The position numbers and the translations under genes were made by a program. Shown piece by piece: positions 46,198 to 54,601 of a stretch of 64,000 nucleotides of DNA. Under the pieces are notes generated by a model. That model worked only from the letters and a program-made list of their open reading frames with translations, was not told the origin of the DNA and did not search any database. Source of the stretch: Thiorhodococcus mannitoliphagus (GTDB lineage: Bacteria; Pseudomonadota; Gammaproteobacteria; Chromatiales; Chromatiaceae); the NCBI RefSeq assembly GCF_010915725.1, contig NZ_JAAIJR010000012.1, positions 1 through 64,000 of the forward strand, in the 5' to 3' direction. The stretch's first letter is position 1, and every line of letters begins with the position of its first letter.

Positions 46198-46668
46198 TTG
46201 AACCGCAAAGGCGCAAAGGGCGCAAAGATTTTCACTGGGAGAGGATCACGCGCTGGATACCCTGTCGAAGTGCCTGGACCTTGAAATTGATCAAGAGACC
46301 AAGCGGACGTTTGAGTGTCTTGAGATACGAGAGCAACTGAGCCTTATGGACCGGCAGCAGCGTATCGACTGCCTTCAGTTCAACAACCAAGACGCCGCCC
46401 ACCAACAAATCCAGCCTACCCTCGCCAACGTGAACACCCTTAGTATTCGACCGCCACTTCAACCTGGCGCCGATACTCGATCCCACGACCTTGAAGCTCG
46501 ACCGCCAAGGCTGCCTCATAGACGCTCTCGAGAAATCCAGGCCCAAGATACCGATGCACCTCGATCGCAGCACCGATGGTCGCATGCGCCAATTCTTCGA
46601 TCTCCCGATTCGGCTCCTTCCTAGACCTCAATTCCCTTTGCGTCCTTAGCGCCTTTGCGGTTCAAAAC
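46198..46668. mobile_element. GxxExxY cassette bounded by inverted repeats
   Basis: TTGAACCGCAAAGGCGC with AAAGGGCGCAAAG (46198-46228) and its inverted counterpart (46634-46666) match over about 28 bases with two or three differences. They bracket exactly one gene remnant, a GxxExxY protein, and lie inside the cbb operon where other bacteria have cbbQ directly followed by cbbO. The same end motif occurs alone at 7552. Confidence 0.7.
46235..46631 (-). pseudogene. GxxExxY protein, frameshifted
   Basis: The first frame (46631 to 46440) encodes the family start NREIEELAHATIGAAIEVHR followed by YLGPGFLESVYEAALAVEL with the naming motif G-F-L-E-S-V-Y, and stops after VAVEY. The second frame continues at 46441 with KGVHVGEGRLDLLVGGVLVV, ELKAVDTLLPVHKAQLLSYL and a C-terminus at 46235. 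One extra T at 46442 explains the break; without it the protein would be about 132 residues, the family norm. GxxExxY proteins have a PD-(D/E)XK-nuclease-like core (GRLDLLV...VELKAV); their function is not known. Confidence 0.87.
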
Positions 46669-46671
46669 TCC

Positions 46672-47478
46672 TCAGAAATAGGTATTCACCGCCGCGTCCA
46701 GGGTATCGCGCATATCCGGATCGTCCGTGAGCGGGCCGACCAGGGCCATCTGCGCGGCGGATTGCGGGTCGACGCCCTTGGAGATGAGCTGGGCGGCGTA
46801 GACGAGCAAGCGGGTCGACATGCCTTCGTCCAGGCCATGACCCTTGAGGTTGCGGCTGCGGTGGGCGATCTGCACCAGCTTCTCGGCGACCGACTTATCC
46901 ACCCCACCCTCATGGGCGATGATCTCGGACTCGATCTCGGCCGTCGGGTAGTCGAAGTCCAGGGCGCCGAAGCGCTGCTTGGTGGACTGCTTCAGATCCT
47001 TCATGAGGCTCTGATAGCCAGGGTTGTAGGAGATGACGATCTGGAAATCGGGATGCGCCTCGACCAGCTCGCCTTTCTTCTCCAGCGGCAGCGTGCGGCG
47101 GTGGTCGGTCAGCGGATGGATGACGACCGTGGTGTCTTGGCGGGCCTCGACGACCTCATCGAGATAACAGATGGCACCGACGCGGGCGGCGACGGTGAGC
47201 GGACCGTCTTGCCATTTGGTGCCGTTGATGTCGAGCAGGAAGCGGCCGACCAGGTCGGAGGCGGTCATATCCTCGTTACAAGCGACGGTGATCAGCGGCT
47301 TGCGCAGCTTCCAGGCCATGTACTCGACGAAGCGGGTCTTACCGCACCCGGTCGGTCCCTTGAGCATGACCGGCATGCGCGCGTCATAGGCCGCCTCGTA
47401 CATGGCGACTTCGTTTTGAACAGGGCAGTAGTAGGGCTCTTGCTGGACCAGATATTGGTCGCGATCGATGTCTGACAT
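46672..47478 (-). CDS. cbbQ: RuBisCO activation AAA+ ATPase CbbQ
   Basis: CbbQ is a MoxR-family AAA+ ATPase that with CbbO removes inhibitory sugar phosphates from form IA RuBisCO. The 268 residues contain Walker A GPTGCGKTRF (41-50), Walker B AICYLDEVVEAR and the sensor NPGYQSLMKDLKQSTKQRF. It is placed 250 bases after cbbS, beyond a hairpin that probably reduces readthrough. Confidence 0.95.
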   Translation of the reverse strand: MSDIDRDQYLVQQEPYYCPVQNEVAMYEAAYDARMPVMLKGPTGCGKTRFVEYMAWKLRKPLITVACNEDMTASDLVGRFLLDINGTKWQDGPLTVAARVGAICYLDEVVEARQDTTVVIHPLTDHRRTLPLEKKGELVEAHPDFQIVISYNPGYQSLMKDLKQSTKQRFGALDFDYPTAEIESEIIAHEGGVDKSVAEKLVQIAHRSRNLKGHGLDEGMSTRLLVYAAQLISKGVDPQSAAQMALVGPLTDDPDMRDTLDAAVNTYF

Positions 47479-47569
47479 GAGTGCGGTCCTTTCTCAAGAC
47501 GCGGCATGTGCGCTGATTGGGTAATGGCCTCGGTCGCCAGGCCGCTCGCTTTCATGCTGCGCGGTCGCA

Positions 47570-47635
47570 GGGTTGACAAGCTTGCCCCGAGCGGAGTCGA
47601 GGGATGCGGTGGACTTGGCTGTTGCGCGTCCACCC
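47570..47635. repeat. Short form of the GGTGGAC palindromic repeat
   Basis: It reads as the reverse complement of the element at 29820-29918 with about 30 central bases deleted; ACAAGCTTGCCCCGAGCGG and the following AGTCGAGGG are conserved. It lies in the cbbS-cbbQ gap. Confidence 0.72.
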
Positions 47636-47661
47636 TAGTGGCTGTGAATTCTGCGCTCCGG

Positions 47662-47703
47662 GCAAAACAAAGCCCCTGCCCCCTCATTCAGGAAGCAGGG
47701 GCT
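47662..47703 (-). terminator. Intrinsic terminator or attenuator after cbbS
   Basis: On the minus strand AGCCCCTGC pairs with GCAGGGGCT over a loop of about 15 bases and is followed by TTGTTTTG. It lies 28 bases after the cbbS stop and before cbbQ, the usual position for a signal that keeps the structural genes more abundant than the activase genes. Confidence 0.75.
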
Positions 47704-47730
47704 CTGAATTCCCAGGTCCTAGGGCCAGTC

Positions 47731-48087
47731 TTAGACCGGCTTGCCGCGGAAGACCACCATGGCCGCGCCCTGTGACTGGGCGTAGTTGTCATAGCCGATC
47801 AAGCGCACGTGGTTGTTGGGATGCGCCTTGTGGCAGGCCTCGGCCTCGGCGAGGATGGTCTCGACGTCGGTCTCGCCGAACATCGGCAGCTTCCACATAT
47901 ACCAGTAGTGGTCGAAAGCATTCTCCGGCTCGGTGTGCTCGATCGCCGGGTTCCAGCCCTTGTTGACGATGTACTCGACCTGCTTGCGGATCCGCGCGTC
48001 TTCCATCGCCGGCAGGTAGGAGAAGGTCTCGAACTTACGGCTGTTCACGTCCTCGAGACTGGATTGATAGTCCTGCATGTCACTCAT
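47731..48087 (-). CDS. cbbS: RuBisCO small subunit, form IAq
   Basis: The ATG at 48087 ([20 protein letters not shown]) after GGAG gives 118 residues; an upstream in-frame start would add 14 without family support. Compared with carboxysomal small subunits, which read SL-KYETFSYLP, this one has about six extra residues (EDVNSR, near 12-17), the known mark of the non-carboxysomal IAq type. [12 protein letters not shown] and the C-terminal AMVVFRGKP are conserved. Confidence 0.96.
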   Translation of the reverse strand: MSDMQDYQSSLEDVNSRKFETFSYLPAMEDARIRKQVEYIVNKGWNPAIEHTEPENAFDHYWYMWKLPMFGETDVETILAEAEACHKAHPNNHVRLIGYDNYAQSQGAAMVVFRGKPV

Positions 48088-48220
48088 TTGATCTGTACTC
48101 CGGTTGTTCTGGGCTCGCTCGCCAGCCAAGCGGCTGGCGGCTGAAGGCTAGAAGCTGGCGGCTTGGGGGCGCGCCATGTCGAGCCTATCGACGGTGTCGT
48201 TTGAATCCGCGCTCACACCA

Positions 48221-49639
48221 TCACTTGTGAGCGACATCCAACTTGTCCACCGTATCGAACTCGAACTTGATCTCTTTCCAGGTCTCCATGGCAGCCTTGA
48301 GTTCTGGGCTGGAGGCTGCGGCCTTAGTGAGGACGTCTTTGCCTTCCTTCTCAATGGCAACACCCTGGTTGCGTGCCTCGACGCAGGCCTCGAGTGCGAC
48401 GCGGTTGGCTGCGGCGCCCGCCGCGTTGCCCCAAGGATGACCCAGGGTACCGCCGCCGAACTGCAGCACGGCGTCGTCGCCGAAGATGGTCACCAGCGCC
48501 GGCATGTGCCAGACGTGGATACCGCCGGAGGCGACCGCGAAGGCGCCGGGCATGGAGCCCCAATCCTGATCGAAGAAGATGCCGCGGCTGCGGTCTTCCT
48601 TGACGTAGGACTCACGCAGCAGGTCGATCCAGCCCAGGGTCGCCTCGCGGTCGCCTTCCAGCTTGCCGACCACGGTGCCGGTGTGCAGATGGTCGCCGCC
48701 CGACAGACGCAGGATCTTGGTCAAGACACGGAAGTGGATACCGTGGTGCGGGTTGCGGTCGAGCACGGCGTGCATGGCGCGGTGGATGTGCAGCAGCACA
48801 CCGTTGTCACGGCACCACTGCGCCAGCCCGGTGTTCGCGGTGAAGCCGCCGGTGATGTAGTCGTGCATGATGATGGGTGCGCCGATCTCTTTGGCGTACT
48901 CGGCACGCTTGTACATCTCCTCGGGCGTCGGCGCGGTGACGTTCAGGTAGTGACCCTTGCGCTCGCCAGTCTCGCGCTCGGCCTTGTCGATGGCGTCCAT
49001 GACGAAGTCGAAGCGTTGACGCCAGCGCATGAAGGGCTGCGAGTTGATGTTCTCGTCGTCCTTGGTGAAGTCGAGACCGCCGCGCAGACACTCGTAGACC
49101 GCGCGACCGTAGTTCTTCGCCGAGAGGCCGAGCTTCGGCTTGATGGTGCAGCCGAGCATCGGACGGCCGTACTTGTTCATGATGTCGCGCTCGACCTGGA
49201 TGCCGTGCGGCGGGCCATTGCAGGTCATGACATAGGCGATGGGGAAGCGAACGTCTTCCAGACGCAGGGCGCGCACGGCCTTGAAGCCGAAGACGTTGCC
49301 GACCAGCGAGGTGAAGACGTTGACCACCGAGCCCTCTTCGAAGAGGTCGATCGGGTAGGCGATGAAGGCGTAGTAACAGCTGTCGTCACCAGGAACGTCC
49401 TCGATGGCGTAGGCGCGGCCCTTATAGTAGTCGAGGTCGGTCAGAAGGTCGGTCCAGACCGTGGTCCAGGTACCGGTGGAGGATTCGGCAGCGACAGCGG
49501 CCGCAGCTTCTTCACGCGGCACACCAGGCTGGGGAGTAATCTTGAAGCACGCCAGAATGTCGGTGTCCTTGGGCGTGTAGTTAGGCATCCAGTAGGTCTC
49601 GCGGTACTCTTTTACGCCCGCGCTGTAAGTCTTCGCCAT
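48221..49639 (-). CDS. cbbL: RuBisCO large subunit, form I
   Basis: CbbL is the catalytic subunit of the Calvin cycle carboxylase. The 472 residues include [20 protein letters not shown] with the carbamylated Lys193, [11 protein letters not shown] with catalytic Lys167 and loop 6 [12 protein letters not shown]. It is first in the cbbLSQO operon, 133 bases before cbbS, and divergent from cbbR. The large-subunit type, small-subunit insert and linked cbbQO together indicate form IAq, adapted to moderate CO2 and not packaged in carboxysomes; no carboxysome genes are seen. Confidence 0.98.
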   Translation of the reverse strand: MAKTYSAGVKEYRETYWMPNYTPKDTDILACFKITPQPGVPREEAAAAVAAESSTGTWTTVWTDLLTDLDYYKGRAYAIEDVPGDDSCYYAFIAYPIDLFEEGSVVNVFTSLVGNVFGFKAVRALRLEDVRFPIAYVMTCNGPPHGIQVERDIMNKYGRPMLGCTIKPKLGLSAKNYGRAVYECLRGGLDFTKDDENINSQPFMRWRQRFDFVMDAIDKAERETGERKGHYLNVTAPTPEEMYKRAEYAKEIGAPIIMHDYITGGFTANTGLAQWCRDNGVLLHIHRAMHAVLDRNPHHGIHFRVLTKILRLSGGDHLHTGTVVGKLEGDREATLGWIDLLRESYVKEDRSRGIFFDQDWGSMPGAFAVASGGIHVWHMPALVTIFGDDAVLQFGGGTLGHPWGNAAGAAANRVALEACVEARNQGVAIEKEGKDVLTKAAASSPELKAAMETWKEIKFEFDTVDKLDVAHK

Positions 49640-49798
49640 TCTGAATCCTCCGAGAAGATTGAGTTCTGTGGTGATTGTTGGCTTGAGCTGCCGATCCGCT
49701 CGCGCCTGTCATCTGTAGCTTCGGCTGCCCCGCGTGCGGCCTGAAACCTGGGGCGAGATTATTAGCGAGAAACCACATAAATTCTACTAAATATTGCT

Positions 49799-49826
49799 TA
49801 TGAGAAATATAACTCATAGCTTATGA
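49799..49826. promoter_or_regulatory. Probable CbbR operator
   Basis: TATGAG (49799-49804) and CTCATA (49813-49818) are a perfect inverted repeat with an eight-base spacer that contains the T-N11-A pattern of LysR-type sites. GCTTATGAG is echoed by GCTTATGAT at 49819, giving a second half site. The surrounding 80 bases are AT-rich, between divergent cbbL and cbbR. Confidence 0.72.
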
Positions 49827-49899
49827 TAAATGCGTCCCATCGCCTGGCGGCCGGCGTCGGGATGTCATCAACCTGGGCCGCGAGATTCCAAGAAGCGTC

Positions 49900-50814
49900 A
49901 TGCATATTTCATTGCGCCAGCTGCGGGTGTTCGAGGCGGTCGCCCAAAACCATAGCTATACGCGTGCGGCAGAGGAGCTTCATCTCAGTCAGCCCGCCGT
50001 TTCGATGCAGGTGAAGCAGTTGGAGGACGAGGTCGGCCTCCCCCTCTTCGAGCGCCTTGGCAAAAAGGTCGTGCCCACCGAGGCTGGTCGTGAGCTGTAC
50101 CACTACAGCCGCGCCATCAACCGCTCACTGGCTGAGCTGGAAGATGTCATGGAGTCGCTCAAGGGCATCAACCGCGGCAGTCTGCGCCTCGCGGTCGCCA
50201 GCACGGTCAACTATTTCGCCCCGCGCCTCTTGGCCGTCTTCCAGCAGCGCCACCCAGGCATCGGACTGCGCCTCGACGTGACCAATCGCGAGATGCTGGT
50301 GCAGATGCTCGACAGCAACTCGGTGGACCTGGTGCTCATGGGTGTCCCGCCGAAGAACGTCGACGTCGAAGCCGAGGCCTTCATGGACAATCCGCTCGTC
50401 GTGGTCGCCCCGCCCGATCACCCCCTTGCGAATGAGCGCAATATCCTCACCAAGCGGTTGTCGGACGAGGTCTTCGTGATGCGCGAGGAAGGCTCCGGAA
50501 CCCGCAAGGCGATGGAGCGTTTCTTCGCCGAGCGCGGCGTCGAGATCCGCCACGGCATGCAGATGACCCGCAACGAGGCGGTAAAACAGGCGGTGCGTTC
50601 GGGCCTCGGACTCAGCGTGGTGTCCCTGCACACCATCGAACTCGAACTCGAAACCCGGCGCCTGGTGATCCTGGACGTCGAGGGCTTCCCGGACCGCCGC
50701 CAGTGGTACCTCGTCTACAGACGCGGCAAGCGCCTATCCCCTGCTGCGAGCGCCTTCCGCGACTTCGTGCGGGCGGAGGCGGCCAGAATCGCCGCCCCGA
50801 TCGCCGTGGGCTAG
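49900..50814 (+). CDS. cbbR: LysR-type regulator CbbR
   Basis: The 304-residue regulator has an N-terminal winged helix-turn-helix (LRQLRVFEAVAQNHSYTRAAEELHLSQPAVSMQVKQLE) and a two-lobed periplasmic-binding-like effector domain. It is transcribed away from cbbL across 260 bases holding the operator, the standard CbbR arrangement, and likely activates the operon in response to Calvin cycle metabolites. Confidence 0.93.
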   Translation: MHISLRQLRVFEAVAQNHSYTRAAEELHLSQPAVSMQVKQLEDEVGLPLFERLGKKVVPTEAGRELYHYSRAINRSLAELEDVMESLKGINRGSLRLAVASTVNYFAPRLLAVFQQRHPGIGLRLDVTNREMLVQMLDSNSVDLVLMGVPPKNVDVEAEAFMDNPLVVVAPPDHPLANERNILTKRLSDEVFVMREEGSGTRKAMERFFAERGVEIRHGMQMTRNEAVKQAVRSGLGLSVVSLHTIELELETRRLVILDVEGFPDRRQWYLVYRRGKRLSPAASAFRDFVRAEAARIAAPIAVG

Positions 50815-50961
50815 GCCCGCGCTGCCTTGGCTCGATCTTGACCCCGCGCCGGGATGCCCCCATCAGCCAACAACCGGCCAGGATCGACTCGATTGCTCCG
50901 GACAGCAAAGGCCCGTTTCGACTAAACTACACCGCTTGTCACGATATCCGCGTTCTCGACC

Positions 50962-52911
50962 ATGCCACACCGCACCCCAAGCGATTCCGGTGCCCTCTTG
51001 CACCGCCGTCCACTCATCGACTCCATTAACGACCCGGCCGACCTACGCGCCCTGTCTCAGAGTCAGCTACCGGAGGTCGCCAGTGAGCTGCGGAGCTTCC
51101 TTATAGAATGTGTTTCGCAGACTGGCGGACACCTGGCCGCCGGTTTAGGTGTCGTTGAGCTAACCATCGGTCTGCACTACATCTTCGACACCCCTTACGA
51201 CCGCATCGTCTGGGACGTCGGTCATCAGGCCTATCCGCACAAGATCCTCACCGGACGGCGCGATCGCATGTGCACGCTGCGCCAGAAAGGCGGCGTATCC
51301 GGCTTTCCGAAGCGCAGCGAGAGCGAATACGACACCTTCGGCGTTGGGCATTCCAGCACCTCCATCGGCGCCGCGCTGGGCATGGCGCTCGCCGCAGAGC
51401 AGCGCGGCGAGCGGCGCACGGCCATCGCCGTCATCGGCGACGGTGCACTGAGCGCTGGGATGGCCTTCGAGGCGCTGAATCACGCCGGCTCCATGGACAT
51501 CGACCTGGTCGTCATCCTCAATGACAACGAGATGTCCATCTCCCCGCCGGTGGGTGCCATCAGCAACCACCTGGCCCGCCTACTCTCCGGCAAGATCTAC
51601 ACGACCATGCGCGAGGGCAGCAAGACGGCCCTGCGCGGCATGCCCAACCTGCGCCATCTGGTGGGACGCTGGGAAGAGCACATGAAGGGCATGGTGATGC
51701 CCAGCACCCTGTTCGAGGAGCTTGGCTTCAACTACATCGGCCCGGTCGACGGCCACGACATCGACGGACTCTTGCGCACGCTCCGCAACATCAAAGACAT
51801 GCCAGGACAGCGTCTGCTGCACGTCGTCACCCAGAAGGGACGCGGCTTCGAGCCCGCCGAGGGCCAGCCGGTCACCTATCATGGTGTGACACCCTTCGAC
51901 CGCCACACCGGCGAGTTGCGCAAGGGCAAGAGCAGGGGACCAAGCTACACCCAAGTCTTCGGCGGATGGCTCTGCGACGCCGCCGCTCAAGACGACCGCT
52001 TGGTTGGCATCACACCGGCCATGTGCGAAGGCTCCGGGCTCACCGCCTTCTCCAAGCGCTTTCCGGACCGCTACTTCGATGTCGGCATCGCCGAGCAGCA
52101 CGCCATTACACTGGCCGCAGGTGTGGCCTGCGAGGGCTTGAAGCCGGTGGTCGCCATCTATTCCAGCTTCCTCCAGCGCGCCTACGACCAACTCATTCAT
52201 GACGTCGCCTTGCAGAACCTCGATGTGACCCTCGCCGTGGATCGCGGCGGGCTCGTCGGCCCAGACGGCGCGACCCACGCCGGCAGCTTCGACCTCAGCT
52301 TCTGCCGCCCCATCCCCAACCTCCTGATCTTGGCGCCATCGAACGAGAACGAATGCCGGCAGATGCTCAAGACGGCCTATGAGTACGAAGGCCCGGCGAT
52401 GGTGCGCTACCCGCGCGGCACGGGACCAGGCGTCCAGATCGATCCTCAAGCGCCCGCGCTGCCAATCGGCAAGGGCGAGGTGCTGCGTCAAGGCCGCCGC
52501 GTTGCCCTGCTGGCCTTCGGCAGTATGGTCCCGCCCGCGCTGGAAGCTGCGGAAGCGCTGGACGCAACCGTCGCCAACATGCGCTTCGTCAAGCCGCTGG
52601 ACGAGGCCCTGATCAAGGAGCTGGCCTTGACCCATGAGGTCTTGGTGACCATCGAGGAGAACGCCATCGCGGGCGGTGCCGGCAGTGGTGTCGCGGAGAC
52701 ACTTGCGGCGCAAGGCATCCTGATGCGCTGCCTTCACCTCGGCCTGCCCGACCGCTATATCGATCACGCCGAGCATGGCGAGCAGTTGGCCAGCGTCGGT
52801 CTCGACGCCGCCGGCATCTTGGCGAGCGTGCGTGCCGAGATCGATCGCTTGGGAGATGCCGGCACCGCGCAAGACGAGCGGCAGACCCGACGGCAAGGCC
52901 TCGGCGCCTGA
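50962..52911 (+). CDS. dxs: 1-deoxy-D-xylulose-5-phosphate synthase
   Basis: Dxs joins pyruvate and glyceraldehyde 3-phosphate at the start of the MEP isoprenoid pathway, which supplies carotenoids and quinones. The 649 residues show [19 protein letters not shown], the ThDP site [16 protein letters not shown] with [19 protein letters not shown] and YPRGTG. It is about 25 residues longer at the N-terminus than typical; a later start is possible but none has a clearly better ribosome site. Confidence 0.96.
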   Translation: MPHRTPSDSGALLHRRPLIDSINDPADLRALSQSQLPEVASELRSFLIECVSQTGGHLAAGLGVVELTIGLHYIFDTPYDRIVWDVGHQAYPHKILTGRRDRMCTLRQKGGVSGFPKRSESEYDTFGVGHSSTSIGAALGMALAAEQRGERRTAIAVIGDGALSAGMAFEALNHAGSMDIDLVVILNDNEMSISPPVGAISNHLARLLSGKIYTTMREGSKTALRGMPNLRHLVGRWEEHMKGMVMPSTLFEELGFNYIGPVDGHDIDGLLRTLRNIKDMPGQRLLHVVTQKGRGFEPAEGQPVTYHGVTPFDRHTGELRKGKSRGPSYTQVFGGWLCDAAAQDDRLVGITPAMCEGSGLTAFSKRFPDRYFDVGIAEQHAITLAAGVACEGLKPVVAIYSSFLQRAYDQLIHDVALQNLDVTLAVDRGGLVGPDGATHAGSFDLSFCRPIPNLLILAPSNENECRQMLKTAYEYEGPAMVRYPRGTGPGVQIDPQAPALPIGKGEVLRQGRRVALLAFGSMVPPALEAAEALDATVANMRFVKPLDEALIKELALTHEVLVTIEENAIAGGAGSGVAETLAAQGILMRCLHLGLPDRYIDHAEHGEQLASVGLDAAGILASVRAEIDRLGDAGTAQDERQTRRQGLGA

Positions 52912-53000
52912 GGCTAAGGCACCAACAATTCCGCGACCCATAGATGATCTGCCTTGCCAGTCTTGCCCCCGGCGAGGCCGGCACCGGAGGTTTCGAAGCC

Positions 53001-53777
53001 GTGCTGGACATTCACCCCATCCCAGCGTTCTCGGACAACTACATCTGGTTGTTGACCGAAGGCACCAAGAACGCCGTTGTCGTCGACCCTGGCGATGCGG
53101 ATCCAGTGCTCGAGCATCTTCGCTGCACTGGCCTGAGGCTGACGGCAGTGCTCATCACCCACCATCACTACGACCACACCGGCGGCCTGGATGAGCTTGC
53201 CGCGGCCTATCCGGAGCTGCGCGTCTATGGCCCCAGGGACAGCCGTATTCCGGGTCTGACCGACCAGGTCGGCGAGGGCGACTCGATTCAGCCCTCCGGT
53301 CTGACCACCCGCCTCGACGTCATGGAAGTCCCAGGCCACACATCGAGCCATATCGCCTTCGTCGGCGACGGCAAGCTCTTCTGCGGCGACACCCTCTTTG
53401 CCGCCGGCTGCGGCCGTGTGTTCGACGGCACCTTCGAGCAGCTCTCACACTCACTCGAGCGCATTGCCGCCCTCCCAGCCGACACCCTCTGCTGCTGTGC
53501 GCACGAATACACCCTGGCCAACCTCGGCTTCGCCAAATGGGTCGAACCGCAAAGCAAGGCCCTGACCGAGCGCATCGACACCGATACCCAGTTGCGTCAG
53601 GCCAGCAAGCCGACGGTGCCCTCCAGCCTGGCGCTGGAACTGAGCACCAACCCCTTCCTGCGCACCCAAGATCCGGGCGTCATTGCCGCTGCGGAGAACT
53701 TCGCCGGAAAGAGGCTCTCAACCCCCAGCGAGGTCTTCACGGCCTTGCGGCGCTGGAAGGACGAGAAGTACGACTGA
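53001..53777 (+). CDS. gloB: Hydroxyacylglutathione hydrolase (glyoxalase II)
   Basis: This metallo-beta-lactamase-fold enzyme hydrolyses S-lactoylglutathione in methylglyoxal detoxification. The metal site THHHYDHTGG (53-62), VPGHTSSHIAF, GDTLFAAGCGRVFDGT and CCAHEYTLANLGFA are present. The GTG at 53001 is chosen because GGAGG lies ten bases before it and the 258 residues start with LDIHPIPAFSDNYIW as in the family; the frame is open back to 52944. Confidence 0.94.
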   Translation: MLDIHPIPAFSDNYIWLLTEGTKNAVVVDPGDADPVLEHLRCTGLRLTAVLITHHHYDHTGGLDELAAAYPELRVYGPRDSRIPGLTDQVGEGDSIQPSGLTTRLDVMEVPGHTSSHIAFVGDGKLFCGDTLFAAGCGRVFDGTFEQLSHSLERIAALPADTLCCCAHEYTLANLGFAKWVEPQSKALTERIDTDTQLRQASKPTVPSSLALELSTNPFLRTQDPGVIAAAENFAGKRLSTPSEVFTALRRWKDEKYD

Positions 53778-53826
53778 GTCTGACGCGGCAGCGCAGTCTG
53801 CCCAGAGTCCAGCTCCCGTTAACACC

Positions 53827-53933
53827 CTAAGAAAGTGTCCATCAATTGTTTCCCGATGCGAGCGATGCCGCCCGAAATCCCCCCTAGCCCCCCTTTGCGA
53901 AAGGGGGGAAGTTGTTGATGGACAGTTCCTAAG
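53827..53933. repeat. TGTCCATCAA MITE, copy D
   Basis: Ends CTAAGAAAGTGTCCATCAA and TTGATGGACAGTTCCTAAG enclose GCCCCCCTTTGCGAAAGGGG. It is nearly identical to copy A and in the same orientation. The right end abuts the GGGAG ribosome site of ogt, so the ogt promoter must lie in the element or upstream of it. Confidence 0.9.
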
Positions 53934-53946
53934 GGAGACGCCCGGC

Positions 53947-54501
53947 ATGAGAGTACACCGCCCGATCAAGGCACAGAGCGCGGATGGGATTCGTTTCGCC
54001 GTTGGTGACTGCGCGCTAGGCGCCATTCTGGTCGGCAAGCGCGCGCGCGGAATCTGCGCCATTTTTCTCGGCGACGACCAGGATAGCCTCGAACTACAGC
54101 TCCGCGGCAGCTTCCCGGACGCTCAGCTCACCCCCGACCAAGGCACCTGTGCTCGCATCCTTCAGCAGACGCGTCATCTGATCGAACAGCAGGGCGCGGC
54201 AATCGACGCCCCGTTGGACATCCAAGGCACGCCCTTTCAGCGCCGCGTCTGGTCCGCACTGCTGCAGATCCCGCTTGGCCAGACCCGCAGCTACGGCGAA
54301 GTGGCGACAAAGATTGGGGCACCTAAGGCGACGCGCGCCGTGGCTCAAGCCTGCGCGGCAAACACCTTGGCGATCGCCATCCCATGCCACCGTGTGATAC
54401 GCAGCGACGGCGCCCTATCCGGCTACCGTTGGGGTGTCTGGCGCAAACGCGCCCTCTTAGCGCGGGAGGCCCAGGCCTCACCACCTATCGGTTTTATGTA
54501 G
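53947..54501 (+). CDS. ogt: Methylated-DNA--protein-cysteine methyltransferase (Ada C-terminal/Ogt type)
   Basis: This suicide enzyme removes O6-alkyl groups from guanine. The 184 residues contain GTPFQRRVWSALLQIPLGQT, the recognition helix ATRAVAQACAANTLAIAIPC and the acceptor Cys147 in PCHRV. The ATG at 53947 follows GGGAG; the frame is open upstream through the MITE but that part is not a protein. The last residues (ASPPIGFM) and the stop are encoded by a repeat element. Confidence 0.9.
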   Translation: MRVHRPIKAQSADGIRFAVGDCALGAILVGKRARGICAIFLGDDQDSLELQLRGSFPDAQLTPDQGTCARILQQTRHLIEQQGAAIDAPLDIQGTPFQRRVWSALLQIPLGQTRSYGEVATKIGAPKATRAVAQACAANTLAIAIPCHRVIRSDGALSGYRWGVWRKRALLAREAQASPPIGFM

Positions 54502-54601
54502 CCAGGGCTTCCAGCCCTGGCAAACCAGGCCAGGATGGCCTGGCTACGCAGGCTTGGAGCGGCTGTTCCGGTTGATTTCGGGAAACCGATAGGTGTTGAG
54601 G
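54476..54601. repeat. 126-bp inverted-repeat element overlapping the ogt 3' end
   Basis: CCTCACCACCTATCGGTTT and AAACCGATAGGTGTTGAGG pair with one mismatch over 19 bases. Inside are the nested palindromes GTAGCCAGGGC...GCCTGGCTAC. The element replaces the end of ogt and supplies its stop codon. Confidence 0.75.

Noticed and set aside
48176-49744. 522-codon plus-strand frame opposite cbbL
   Set aside because: Runs through the whole of cbbL and its promoter; no recognisable domain, so an antisense shadow.
39700-53933. CRISPR array made of the ~105 bp repeats
   Set aside because: Copies are many kilobases apart with inverted termini and no spacers; they are dispersed elements.
53683-53946. N-terminal extension of ogt in the same frame
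   Set aside because: The added part is the end of gloB in another frame plus MITE copy D; the ATG at 53947 has a good ribosome site.
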